A stretch of 64,000 nt of DNA from Beverwykella pulmonaria (lineage: Eukaryota > Ascomycota > Dothideomycetes > Pleosporales > Melanommataceae). Shown here in pieces: positions 11,841 through 24,661 of the stretch. The notes under the pieces are model-generated. The model made no database searches, was not told the DNA's origin, and saw only the letters and a list, made by a program, of their open reading frames with translations. The translations under genes were made by a program, and so were the position numbers. The stretch covers positions 1,366,949 through 1,430,948 of the forward strand of contig BCHH01000002.1 in assembly GCA_001599595.1 (NCBI GenBank), in the 5' to 3' direction. Position 1 is the stretch's first letter. Each line of letters starts with the position of its first letter.

Positions 11841-12997
11841 ATGTTCAGCTTCATCGCTGACGGCCTGACGTACGTGAGCCCCGCCCCCGCCTTTTGATCG
11901 GATCGCGAGCTCCAAGACGGCCGCATCGCATTACGAAGAGCCTGTCGCAATAGCTCTCAATCGCCTTGAGGTGGATCTTATATTTCAAGAAGATAGCTAA
12001 CATCTCCTCCAGCGTCACCACAACCGTCCTCTTCCCCATCTTCGCCTCTTACAAAGCCCTCCACACCTCCGATCCCGCTCTCCTTGCGCCATGGCTCATG
12101 TACTTCATCACGCTCTCCCTCTTCGCCCTCGTGGAGAACACCTTCGACTTCATCCTAACCTGGGTCCCCTTCTACGCCTGGTTCCGCTTCTTCATCCACC
12201 TGTACCTGATCCTGCCAGGCTCCCAGGGCGCAACCTTCCTCTACCAAGAATACATCGACCCCTTCCTCTACCAACATGAGCGCGAGATCGATGACCTGAT
12301 TACGAATGCGCACGACCGCGGGAGGTCGATGGGGTTGGCTTATCTTCAGCAGGCGATCGAGTGGGTGAAGGTCAATGTGCTAGGATTCCCGCCACAGCAG
12401 GCTGCGCCGCCACCGCCCCAGGGCCAAAGCTACGCGCAGAATTTCATGTCGAGGTTCAATATACCGCAGGCGCGGGGCAGCAATGATCTGTACAGCTTGG
12501 TGAACCAGGCTCTTAGTGGAGCCGGCGCCTTGTACAGCGGCAACCGGGATGCTCAGGCCGCAGAGCTGAATCGCAGCTCGACCCTGGTTCCTGACTCGAT
12601 CCGGAACAACGACGACAGGCTGAACTATGTCACTTCGCAAAAGGAGCGTTTGGCGACCCTGTTGCAAGCTTTCGATCGCGAGCAGGACAATTTGAGGTCG
12701 CAGAGGGACAGCGGCGGGAGCAGATACTACGAGGGAAGCCGAAGCGACAGCAGTGGAGGTCTATCCAAGAGCAGGAGCGAGGCCGAATTCGATAGGATCG
12801 AGCGGGACGAGGTTGGCCATGATCGGCCACCATACCCTGTTACACCTCCAGTCCTCGATAGACGGACGAGCCAAGGCAGTTGGATGCCATGGAACTGGCA
12901 GAAGGGGCAGCCTGTGGATGATCCTCTTGCTTATGGCAAAGCTCCTGATCAGTCATCTCATGGAAGATCTACTGGCTTCGATCTCGGAGATCGTTAG
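11841..12997 (+). CDS. REEP/Yop1/HVA22 family (TB2/DP1) ER membrane-shaping protein with long C-terminal tail
   Basis: Proteins of this family insert hydrophobic hairpins into ER tubules and shape or link the membrane. Two exons, 11841-11869 and 12013-12997, give 337 residues. The 29 bp first exon encodes MFSFIADGLT, and the 143 bp intron ends after GCTAACATCTCCTCCAG. The TB2/DP1 core lies at about residues 12-110: FPIFASYKALHTSDPALLAPW, then ENTFDFILTWVPFYAWFR and LPGSQGATFLYQEYI. The remaining 200 residues are hydrophilic, with Ser, Arg and Gln runs and a short predicted helix (SQKERLATLLQAFDREQ). It is about twice the length of yeast Yop1, so it fits the long fungal paralogue rather than Yop1 itself. 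Confidence 0.9.
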
Positions 12998-13280
12998 GGA
13001 ACCGACCCAGCGTCCACCTGTCCTATTTCACAATTACGGTTCACGGGCGTTCTTATGGTATACTAGGTTCGGAGGTAGATAAAACTCCTCAGTCCTGCTG
13101 GTTTCACGAGCCTATCATACAGGTATATTTGGTATCTAGTGCAATGCACAATTGACATGAGATGAAGTAGATGCTAGCGTGGTATATGTTACAATCATAA
13201 ATACATATTTTACTGGCCTACCCAGGCCGTTCACGGTCCATGATTCTAGGAACCACCGAAATCTGGATACAGATTCATAT

Positions 13281-14320
13281 CTAAAATCCGCCCGCCTTCG
13301 TCTCCTTGAACGGGTATTTCACACTATCATCCTTCCTCAGCACCATCTTCCTCTTCCTCTTAGTTGTAACATGCTCGACCCAAACCTCCTTCGTCATATC
13401 ATTGTGGAACGTCCTGATAAACCTAGGATCCCACAGCTCAGACGCTATACCGAGATCCTTGCAACACCGCATAAGAGCATTTGATTTGCAGCCCTCCGTG
13501 GCAGTCGGTATGCCTTCGGGGTCGAAGTATTGCTGTTCGCCACGCGCAATGGATACAAGTCTAGAAACATAATTATTAGCCTTCTTTTCCTGCACGAAAT
13601 AGAATCTAGACTGTCATACCTTCCCTGCACAATAAGCCCATACTCCCTCGTAATCAATTTCCCCGTAACAATACTCTCTCCTCTCGGCGCGAGTCCCCAC
13701 CCTCCGGGCCCAAACGCCCGATTCAAAATTCTCCGATACTTGATCTCAGGCAAATATATAATGCCATCTGGCTTCACCTCGACATCGTCTTGCACCACGG
13801 GTGCAAGTAATATCTCTTGCTGTTCGGGGCTGAACGCTACGCCGCCGAGTCCATGGTACGAGCGGGTCCAATCGATGGCCGGCACGCCCTCGAGCTCGGG
13901 AGGCTGGTCTGAGAGGCCGTCGGTCAGGGAGCGCTGTTTTTGGGCGGCAGTGTTCGCAGCCGTGATGCTGGCGCTGCGTGCGGTCGGAGGTGGGGGTTCT
14001 TTGGCGGGGAAGCTGGGGACGACGGTGCGTTGGGCGGTTGTGGAGGTTGTGGGGGCTACTTTGGCGGTCGTTGGAGCTGACTTAGCAGCAGTACCGTTAC
14101 TTGTGTATGACGAGGTCTTTGGAGCTGCTGAGGAAGTCGTCTTGGGGGCTGTTGGCGTGGACGTCGCGGCGCGGAAATTAGTCGTTGGCGCGAATGCGGA
14201 CACGGTCGGCGTAGTGGCGAACCCGCGGTGCTGAGATATCCGGTATGCAAAGGGCGCCGATCTGGAGGACGAAGACAAGAGGATCATGCTGAGGCCTCGT
14301 CGGGCCGGATTTTGAGCCAT
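13281..14320 (-). CDS. MGM101: Mitochondrial genome maintenance protein MGM101
   Basis: MGM101 is a Rad52-like single-strand annealing protein of mitochondrial nucleoids needed for mtDNA recombination and repair. Two exons on the minus strand, 14320-13620 and 13560-13281, give 326 residues; the 59 bp intron splits an Arg codon. The N-terminal 120 residues are a mitochondrial presequence and a Ser/Thr/Ala/Pro-rich linker. The core runs from about residue 135: [20 protein letters not shown], then [28 protein letters not shown] and the C-terminal [20 protein letters not shown], all family signatures. The basic end ([13 protein letters not shown]) is typical. The start is the ATG before the presequence. 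Confidence 0.95.
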
Positions 14321-15038
14321 TGCGTGTGTGGATGAGTGGTTGATAGCGTACAGCGGTTGGAAATTGTAGACGCGAAGTCACGGCCTCTGCTCATGTCTTT
14401 GTCCGGCCAATCAGAGAGCAGTGGGATCCCGTGACTGAGGAGAATCTTCAATTCAACTTCCAACCTCCACAAACACCAAATGCCGGGGTCATCGACGTCC
14501 CCAGAGAGAATACGACCTAACCGAGGCATCTTGCAGTGCTCGTATGCACCCTGTCTCCATACCTCACACTCGGGAATCGGAAGAATGTGGCTTCGACGCA
14601 GCCGTTACCTCAAACGGACGAAAAGCGTAGCATTATGCGCTACTTTAATCTATCCTCGCTTCCAGACAAATGAAATATAAGCTCGCAACCAAGTCTTCTT
14701 CAAGGCCTTCCTTGCCAACCTCTTCGGCACCAAAACTCATCCGAAAGACACGTTCTTCCGACCCTCCGCAGTGAGTTAGCGCTCCTTCTTATACTTGTTC
14801 CTCATGGTCGGTCGGAGTCGGGAGCGTGGGCGCCGTCCACTGAGCGCGCCGCCTTCAGCAACATTTTGAGACAGCGGAATTTAGTGCGTAAGCGTAAACA
14901 CACTTGCCGCTCGTATCCTGCTTGCTTGCAGGCGAGATCGAAAACGCTTAAATAGACTGACTGATACTTAAATGTCCGGCAAGCCCATTTCACGTTGCTT
15001 TTGGTCATCTTCGGCGCTATTTTATTCTACGAATTACC
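14321..15038. other. Intergenic between MGM101 and a P450
   Basis: About 700 bp. A plus-strand stretch near 14690-14770 reads VFFKAFLANLFGTKTHPKD and ends at a good donor (GTGAGT), so a small exon is possible. No matching ATG exon or partner exon was found, and no family is recognised. Confidence 0.3.
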
Positions 15039-16750
15039 ATGTCGTCGACTTCAGTAGAAGAGGTGTTTCACATCTCTCGTATACTACAGAAGGCCTCACT
15101 ACCACGAGTTGCCTCCGCTGTAATCGTTATCGTCAGTATATCAGCAGCCATGATGGCACATATCTCATCATCCGAAGTCTAATATCCACGTCAGGTTGCT
15201 ATACGATGGCTTGTTACTGCAATCTATAGGGCATACCTCCACCCACTTAGCCGCTTCCCAGGCCCCAAGTCTTCTGCCATATCCAACATCCCGAAAGTCA
15301 TCGCCCAATTCAACGGCACAGCGCACCATTATGTGGCTGGTCTTCACAAAAAATACGGTAATATAGTACGCATCTCTCCAACCGAAATCAGCTTCATCGA
15401 TCCTCAAGCATGGAAAGATATCTATGGACATGCCACCAAAGCAAACCACGGACAGATGCCTCACAAGCACTGGGGCCGCTATGGGAAAAGTGTAAATGGA
15501 TCGTATACACTCCTCAACGCTCCGGACCAAGATCACACTCGCATGCGCCGCATTTTCAACCCCGCATTCTCGGATAGGGCTCTCAAGCAACAGGAACCGC
15601 TTTTCATGAAATACGTCGATCTACTTGTCGCCAAGTTGAAAGAAGGAGTTCAAGAAGACCCCAGCCGCACCTTCGATATGGTGAAATCCTACAATTTTAC
15701 AACTTTCGACATCATGGGCGATCTCACATTTGGAGAACCTTTGCACATGCTTGATAACGCCGAGTACGACCCCTGGGTCAGCATCATCTTCGGGTCCATT
15801 AAAACTGGATCAAGAATGGGCGTGTTGAACTCCTACCCGAATGTGCAGAAAGTCTTCAAGGCCCTTCTTCCGCGGTCGATAACGCAGAAGAGACTCGACC
15901 ACTTCCAATACGCCGTCCAGAGGGTGACCAAGAGGTTAGAGAAAGGGAGGGACTCCGCCGGAGTAGATCTTTGGGACATGGTACTGAAGCAAGAAGATGG
16001 GAAGGGACTGACACGAGGAGAAATGGATGCCAACTCGTCGCTTTTCATGATCGCTGGGACCGAGACAACCGCGACGCTCGTATCTGGCTTGACGTATCTG
16101 TTACTCGCGAATCCGGAATCGATGAAGAAATTGGTCCACGAAATCCGTGGATCGTTTCCAAGTTCAGCGGACATACACATAGAGGCCATCGCTGCTTTGC
16201 CGTATCTAAGCGCTTGCATAAAGGAGGCCCTGAGGCTCTACCCTCCGGTCCCGACGGGTCTACCTCGTATAACGCCGCCTGCGGGCTCGACCATTTGTGG
16301 AGAATATGTTGCTGCTGGTGTAAGTACCCGTCCTTCTTGCTCACTATAGGTCAGTAGCTGAGAATCATCTTTAGTACACTGTTACTGTACCTCACCTAGC
16401 AATGTATACATCAGCCAATAACTTCAAGGACCCACATTCATTCATTCCCGAGCGCTGGACAGGTGACGAGCGCTTTGCAGAAGATAACAAGGCGGCCCTA
16501 CAACCCTTCTCGTTCGGTACGCGGGATTGCGTAGGGAGGAAGTAAGTTTCTTCTAAGAATGTTGAGTTGTGACAAGTGCTGACGGGTGATACTTAGTATG
16601 GCGTACCATGAGATGCGGTTAATCATGACCAAGGTACTCTACAATTTCGACATTGAGCTTTGTCCCGAAAGCGCAAATTGGTTGGACCAATGTACTTATA
16701 ATCTATGGGAGAAACGCCCGTTGATGTGTAAGTTGAAGGCTGTTAATTGA
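15039..16750 (+). CDS. Cytochrome P450 monooxygenase (resembles the TRI11/CYP65-like group)
   Basis: A membrane-bound haem-thiolate monooxygenase. Four exons: 15039-15131, 15195-16319, 16375-16541 and 16597-16750, total 512 residues. The N-terminal anchor (VASAVIVI, then AIRWLVTAIY) precedes the Pro-rich hinge RFPGPK. The I-helix oxygen-binding motif is AGTETT, the K-helix ExxR lies in KEALRLYPP, the PERF-like motif is PERW, and the haem loop FSFGTRDCVGRN holds the Cys ligand. Intron 1 uses the donor GTCAGT. The pattern of HPLSRFPGPK and RFDxxPxxAW-like elements resembles the isotrichodermin C-15 hydroxylase type group, but the substrate cannot be inferred. No biosynthetic backbone enzyme lies nearby. 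Confidence 0.9.
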
Positions 16751-17044
16751 AAGCTGGGATCTAGTGTATGATCGCTGAGCAGAGAGATATTCAAATCGTG
16801 GAAAGTCGAATGAAAGGGTTGGTTTGCATTGGAATTTAGGAGTTTCTTGGGCGTTTTTAGAAGATCGCGAAAACGCGAGCCGGGTCTATCAGGGGCGGAG
16901 TAACATGTTTTTTTGGATTCCCACATGCTTCAAATCTTGAGAAAGTAATAGTAATGTTACAAATGGAACACAGCTCGGGAAGAAGACACCCATCTGCCAT
17001 CATAGTCGTACATGAATGCATTTCCTCGAATGCGCCCTCCGTCC

Positions 17045-17523
17045 TTAGGCCTTTTTAACTTCGGTCCTTTTATCATTGCCATGCCTCTTCCAGCACTCCT
17101 TGAAGATCTCCATCTAGAAGGTCTTACGTTAGCGCAATTGAAAGACGACATGCGGAGTTGAGCTTCATTGCTCTTTCGGCAACATCTCGGTTCCCGATGC
17201 AGTAGCGATGGACCTCAGAAAAGCAGCCCAGCTCTCAAACTCACCTCTTTCTTGCACACCCGCCAGTCCTTCTTCTCGTAGTAGCAATCCGTCAACTTCA
17301 TATTCTCATCTACCCAAAGATCAATCCTCGCACTCAAATTCTAACTTGGGTTTATACTACTGACTAGCGCACCCCGTGCTGAAGATTCTCTTGTCCCTAC
17401 ATCTCGTCATCAGCTTGGGCTCTTTCCCAGCGTTCAAGAGAGGAGAGGCGCTCACCATTCATCCGGTTCGTCGTCGTCGTCGACTTGTGGGGTTGCGGCG
17501 GTTTGCTTTGGGTCATTCGACAT
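17045..17523 (-). CDS. COA4: Twin CX9C protein, cytochrome c oxidase assembly factor COA4/CMC3-like
   Basis: Proteins of this type are imported into the intermembrane space through Mia40 and help assemble cytochrome c oxidase. Four very short exons on the minus strand, 17523-17456, 17396-17365, 17309-17245 and 17113-17045, give 77 residues with introns of 59, 55 and 131 bp. The joined protein contains two exact CX9C pairs (TGCANENMKLTDC and WRVCKKEMEIFKECW), which confirms the splicing because each pair spans an intron. An acidic DDDDEPDEWDKR block precedes them and the end is KRHGNDKRTEVKKA. Intron 2 has the donor GTCAGT. Each single exon is too short to stand out. The start lies 122 bp from the divergent BPL1 start. 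Confidence 0.82.
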
Positions 17524-17645
17524 CTTATCAGCGTTCAAGAGACAAGGTTGTGGTGTCAGAGGTCCAAGAAGACGTTGAGTGACAACTCGGCTGAGGTTCG
17601 GGGAATTTCGGCGCCGAGACGAGACATCAGATCAACACTCTCAGC
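17524..17645. promoter_or_regulatory. 122 bp bidirectional promoter, COA4-like / BPL1
   Basis: The start codons of the two divergent genes are only 122 bp apart, so all proximal control elements and both leaders must share this space. No specific site is recognised. Confidence 0.5.
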
Positions 17646-19845
17646 ATGGCGAGCAAAAAGATGAATGTCTTGGTGTACTCTGGTAATATGAATCCCAATA
17701 CTAAAGCTGGTCGGATATGAGCTAAGTGTGCTCAAGGAAATGGAAGCACAATCGAATCCGTTCGCCACTGCCTCTATACCCTCCGGCGCCTCCTCTCCCC
17801 AACCTACGCCGTGATCCCCGTGACTGGCGACGTCATCATCAAAGAACCATGGGCTGCATCTTGCGCGCTCCTCGTCTTCCCTGGTGGCGCAGATCTAGGG
17901 TACTGTCGAACTCTCAACGGCGCCGGGAACCGCCGCATCTCGCAGTATGTCAATGGTGGGGGCAGCTATCTGGGTTTCTGCGCTGGAGGGTATTATGGTA
18001 GTGCGAGATGTGAGTTTGAAGTCAATGATGAGAAGATGGCAGTTGTGGGGGATAGAGAGTTGGGTTTTTATCCGGGGGTTTGTAGGGGTCTGGCGTTTGA
18101 TGGGTTCGTGTATCATTCTGAGGCTGGAGCGAGGGCCGCGGATGTGAGGATACACAAAGAGATGTTTGAGGACGTGAAGGAGGGCTTGGAGGATGCGTTT
18201 AAGAGCTATTATAATGGGGGAGGTGTCTTTGTCGATGCGAAGAAACTTGAGGGTTGCGACGTGCAGATTCTGGCTAGCTATACGGAGGACCTGCATGTAG
18301 ACTCGGGCGAGGGCGCCGCGGCGGTGGTGTATCGGAAGGTTGGCGAGGGCCATGTGGTGCTCACGGGGCCGCATCCAGAGTACATCCCCCTCTCTCGCCC
18401 GTATTCTCAATCTAACCTCCTCACCTAGATTCGCACCTAACAACCTTGCCAAAACGCCAAAACTTCCCTCCTACTCCGACGCTGTCAATCTAATTACTAG
18501 CACAGATACCACACGCATATCCTTCATGCGTCTGGTACTCCAAAAACTTGGCTTGACGGTCAATGAAGAGGAACAAGCGGTACCATCCCTCTCCCGCCTG
18601 CATCTCAGCGCTCATACGGCGGCAGATGTATCCGACCTCATTGCCACATGGACCGAAATCCTTTCTGTAGTTGATGGAGAAGAATATATAAAGGGGGAAA
18701 ACGACGTTTTCCATCTCCAGAAAGACGGGGGACTGTGGGGCGTTGCGGGGTTGAAAAGGGCTGTTGAGAGTGCGTTGCCAACGACTCTGACCGGAAAAAA
18801 GAAAGAGAAAGAGAAGGATGTGGATGAAAAGACTAAACATATCCTTGAAAGTATAGAGTACACGAGTGCAACTACCCAACCCGACCAGATCCTCGACTAT
18901 ACCAAACTCATAAAAACAATCTACCCCCATACAACCGCACATCCCTCTCCCGACGAAACGCCCTCCTTCAACCACCCTTCCTTCTACGCCAACCTCGCCC
19001 ACTACCACACCAAATTCGGAACTTCCTCCACTTACGGCTCCCACCTTCTGTACGGCGAAGTAGTAACCAGCACGAACACGCTTCTCGAAAAGAACCCCTC
19101 TCTCCTCCGGCACCTCCCAGATGGCTTCACCCTGACCGCAACCACGCAAATTGCTGGCCGAGGCCGAGGAAGCAACGTCTGGGTCGCACCTCCTGGCGCG
19201 CTAATGTTCTCCACCGTCCTGCACCACGCCTTCGCACTCTCACAATCTGCCCCCGTGATATTCGTTCAGTACCTTGCAGCTATGGCGATAATCCGGGGGA
19301 TAAAATCATACGCACCCGGCTACGACGCCATCCCCGTGAAGTTAAAATGGCCAAACGACATCTACGCCACACCCCCTTCCTCCTCTATCCCTGTGAAAAT
19401 CGGCGGCATACTAGTGAACAGTAGCTATAGCGGGAGTAACTACGATGTCGTCCTAGGAATCGGCCTCAACCTCTCCAACCCCCTCCCCACCACATCGCTT
19501 AACCACCTCTGTCCCTCCTTGAACCTGAAACCCTTCACGTACGAGAAATTGCTCGCGTCTATCCTGGCTTCTTTCGAAGACATGTACACGACCTTCTGCC
19601 GCACGGGATTCTCCAAACAATTGGAAATGGAGTATTACGAGCATTGGCTGCATAGCGGGCAGATTGTGACGCTGGAGACGCACGATGGGACCAGAGCGAG
19701 AATCCAAGGGATTACGAGGGATTGGGGGCTTTTGCTTGCCGAGGAGTTGGGGTGGGGGGATAGAGGGACAGGGAGGCTGATTAGTCTGCAGTGTGATAGT
19801 AATAGTTTTGATTTTTTTAGGGGGTTGATTAGGCGGAAGGTGTAG
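17646..19845 (+). CDS. BPL1: Biotin--protein ligase (holocarboxylase synthetase)
   Basis: This enzyme activates biotin to biotinyl-AMP and attaches it to carboxylases such as acetyl-CoA and pyruvate carboxylase. Three exons, 17646-17682, 17737-18379 and 18429-19845, give 698 residues. The N-terminal BPL_N domain resembles glutamine amidotransferases (LLVFPGGADLGYCR, then GSYLGFCAGGYYG). The catalytic domain carries the biotinyl-AMP loop GRGRGSNVWVAPPGALMFST and the KWPNDI motif (PVKLKWPNDIYATP), with the C-terminal cap near LETHDGTRARIQGITRDWG. The length fits fungal BPL1. Both introns (54 and 49 bp) restore conserved joins (SGNGST and HPEFAPNN). Confidence 0.95.
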
Positions 19846-20275
19846 GAGGGTTTGAAATCTAAGGGGTTGTAAGTCAAGCTTTTTGCTTTTTTCATCAACT
19901 CGAAAATGATTTAGAGGTGTGTTAAATGTTGGCTTGACTCAGTGTGTGCGTACCATTGAAGCTTCATAGGTCAAATAATAGCGCATTAAAGAGGATGTGT
20001 GAGGGCTATCAGGTCCTCGCTAGAGGTAAGAATACAGGAGAATGCCCAGCCGCTTTCCTTTTCCCTCAATCCATATCATGTTCCTATTCCCATCCTAGTA
20101 TCCTTGACATAGGATCTTTCCCATGCATCCCGTCCCTTTATTACAATTCTTCCCACAGTCACTCGTTTCCCGGGTATCTAGTAACGACACCCTATTACAA
20201 CCACATCAGTTAAACCATTCATTTCAACCCCCGCATGTTCTTTTCTTCGAAAAAGGAGGAAGACAGCAGTTATCA
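19846..20275. other. Convergent 3' intergenic
   Basis: About 430 bp between the convergent BPL1 and oxysterol-binding protein genes. It should hold both 3' untranslated regions. No gene or clear repeat is seen. Confidence 0.5.
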
Positions 20276-21672
20276 CTACTCCTTCAGCACCCCATTTTCC
20301 TCTTCCATCGCCCCTTCCTTCACCTCTTCCTTCAACCCCTCCTTCCTAAAAGGGGGCTTGGCCAGTCTCGCCTTCTCCTGATCAAACATCCACACGCCAT
20401 TTGTCAAATTATCATTGACCTGCTCTCCAATCTTTGCCGCCAGTTTCTCAAACAGCGGGAAGGTCTCCGTGCGCGTAAAGAAGCGACGGTCCCACTCGCG
20501 GTTCTCTTCCTTTTCCTGCTTCCGCATCTCGCGCTGCTGATTCTCGATGATGGACTTCTCGTACGAAGTGAGGTCCATGTCGCCCTTGATAATAGCGTCG
20601 GCGACCTTTTTCCACGCCCGCCGGCTCTCCATCTCATCTTGGTCCTCGAGAGCGGCGACGGTCAGAGGTGTGACGGGCGTCTCCTTGGGATCGTACGTAT
20701 CTACCACGGCCTTCGTTTTTCCGTCTTTGATGGTGAAGGCGTCAGTCCATTGGCCGTCTACGGTGTAGATTGGCTCTTTTTCTTTGCCTTCGGGGTACAG
20801 GATTGCGGTGAAGCTGTTCTTCTTGCCGGACAGCCAGCCCCTGCCGCTGTAGTCGATTTTCGCCGTGTAGCCTGTTGTCGATGTGATGTACGAGAAGCGA
20901 TTAAGCTCGACGTAGGGAGAGCCCGTGATCAGGCCTTCGATGTGTAGGGAGGGGAGCGTGATGAGGTAGTCTTCGTCCCACTCGTCAATGTGGAGGAGTG
21001 CGTGGCCGATTTGCTTGGGAAACATTCAGTGGCGCGTCTTTCAGCGCTGATGTGGAAAGCGTACCTTGACGTTGATGGTGCGCGAGAAGGACGCCTTCTG
21101 CGCATTGTATCCTTGCAATCGAATGCCCGCATCGGCATTCCAAATACAATACGCTGTGACCGGGGGATGGTGGCTACGCACGTCAGCTCAGTTGCGTAGT
21201 ACCATGGCTTGTGTTTTATACCTGACTTGCTCGCTCACAAGCTGCGTGGTTCCCGCCTCATCCTCCCACTTGCCCAGAAACAGCTCTCCCAAAAAGGGAT
21301 TCAGAGGCTTCTTCTCGCTCCCCAGCTTCTCGCTCCGACTTGCATACTGCTGCTTGAGCGTACTCAGAAACCACTTGAGCACCAGCATGGCGCGCTTCTC
21401 GGGGTCCTTTTCCTTGGCCGGTGCCACGAAGACGGAGGGGTGTTCGGCCCAGTAGGAGGAGAATTCGACGAGGGACTTGGTCGAGAGGATGAATGGGGGC
21501 GCTGTCATAGTGGAAAGATCTCCATTGAAGGAGGCTATCGACTGTACATGCGCATTAGCAACAGTCCAGCGCAGTAGCAGTCATGGGCGCTGACCTTGAG
21601 GAAGCTGGTCCACGACCCCTTCGCTTGGGGAGGCACCGCTGAGCCCTCTTTTTCGCTGCCGTTTGCGCTCAT
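20276..21672 (-). CDS. Oxysterol-binding protein, short KES1/OSH4 type
   Basis: Short OSBP-related proteins exchange sterol and PI4P between membranes. Four exons on the minus strand, 21672-21595, 21541-21222, 21173-21065 and 21013-20276, give 414 residues. The OSBP fingerprint EQVSHHPPV is rebuilt exactly across intron 2, whose boundary splits the Ser codon; it carries the two His that bind the PI4P phosphates. [12 protein letters not shown] and [11 protein letters not shown] are also family blocks. There is no PH or ankyrin domain, so it is a lipid-binding-domain-only member like Kes1. Exon 1 encodes only 26 residues ([10 protein letters not shown]...). Intron 1 has the donor GTCAGC. The neighbouring phosphoglucomutase lies upstream in the same orientation. 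Confidence 0.93.
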
Positions 21673-22201
21673 AGTTGCTTTGCCAATGGTGTAGTGAAGT
21701 TAAGGTAGAGAGCGAGATCAAGAATTGGCTAGGATTATGTGTGAGGGTCAAGAAGGGAGATGTTTGTGTTCCTGCGATGGATGCGCGTGTGGCTGAGCCG
21801 TTCACACGTCATTTCTCAAAAGCAATTCAACCGCCCGATCAAGCGCCGCGCCGTAGCTACGACACCGGCGTCGCCACCTGATGAACGTATCATTACGAAT
21901 GGATAGTTGCACGGCAATGTTCCTCACACGCTGCGTTGAACAGGCGGACGCTCGAACTGGTCACTCGTGCAAAATTTGGCGTCGTACCTGAATCAGAGGC
22001 GTGGCGCTGTGGCGCAACCTTCATCCACCAATCACGACAACACAATCAAAAGTAAGGAGTAAAATTTGATATTAAGCTCGAAGTTTTCCTCAGCATCTAC
22101 CCGCCGTACTCAGCCATCGCATGCAGTTCATATCTCATAATGCTATTGTGTACTTTGTTTCTGTCCTGTTGAGCAGCCCGCAATCGTCTTGAACTTCCAG
22201 T
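21673..22201. other. Intergenic, OSBP promoter and phosphoglucomutase 3' side
   Basis: About 530 bp, no gene seen. It holds the 3' end of the upstream minus-strand phosphoglucomutase transcript and the promoter of the oxysterol-binding protein gene. Confidence 0.5.
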
Positions 22202-24116
<1,915 letters not shown>

Positions 24117-24661
24117 TTTGCCGGTGTGGATCGGGATAAGGTGAGTGTGGTACGGCTCGCGGGTGTTGTGTGTGAGTGGAGTGAAGGTAATTGAAAAGCG
24201 AGCCATATTTACACCTCCCCCCGCGGCATCGCGCCGTCCCCCCACCTGCTCAGGCGTGATGACGTTGCAACATCAGGCTAGCCTGCACCGGAGATGCATC
24301 CGCCCAACCTGTACACGCCACTTGCTGGCTTTTCATGACCCCATTCCCCTACCCTTTTTGGGAGGCCAACAACACCAACTTCCTCGCGCTGGCGATGCTC
24401 GAGGTCGGCGCGCACATTCAAATAAGGCTGCTTCGGCAGGGTCTTTGATCCTCAATCTGCAGGGCACCCCGGCATTCGCCGCAGTCACACGGGCTTCGAG
24501 TACTCAACAAAGTCCAACTCTCAATTTGTACCTCTCCGGGGTCTCTTCCACGGTCGAATTGCGCGCAAATCCGCAGCCTGCTGTCTGCCTTCTCTTCATT
24601 TGCCATATGCACTTCTGCTTCGCCCTCTGCGCTCTCCCGTCTCTTGATAACACCATCCAAT
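24117..24661. promoter_or_regulatory. Bidirectional promoter region, phosphoglucomutase / Asteroid-like gene
   Basis: A 545 bp divergent intergenic stretch. It is C-rich (CACCTCCCCCC near 24210) and has long CT/TC runs before the plus-strand gene, as fungal leaders often do. No specific operator is recognised. Confidence 0.4.

Noticed and set aside
14575..14775. A short exon ending in a good GTGAGT donor
   Set aside because: No partner exon or recognisable family could be found, so it is only mentioned as a possibility in the gap entry.
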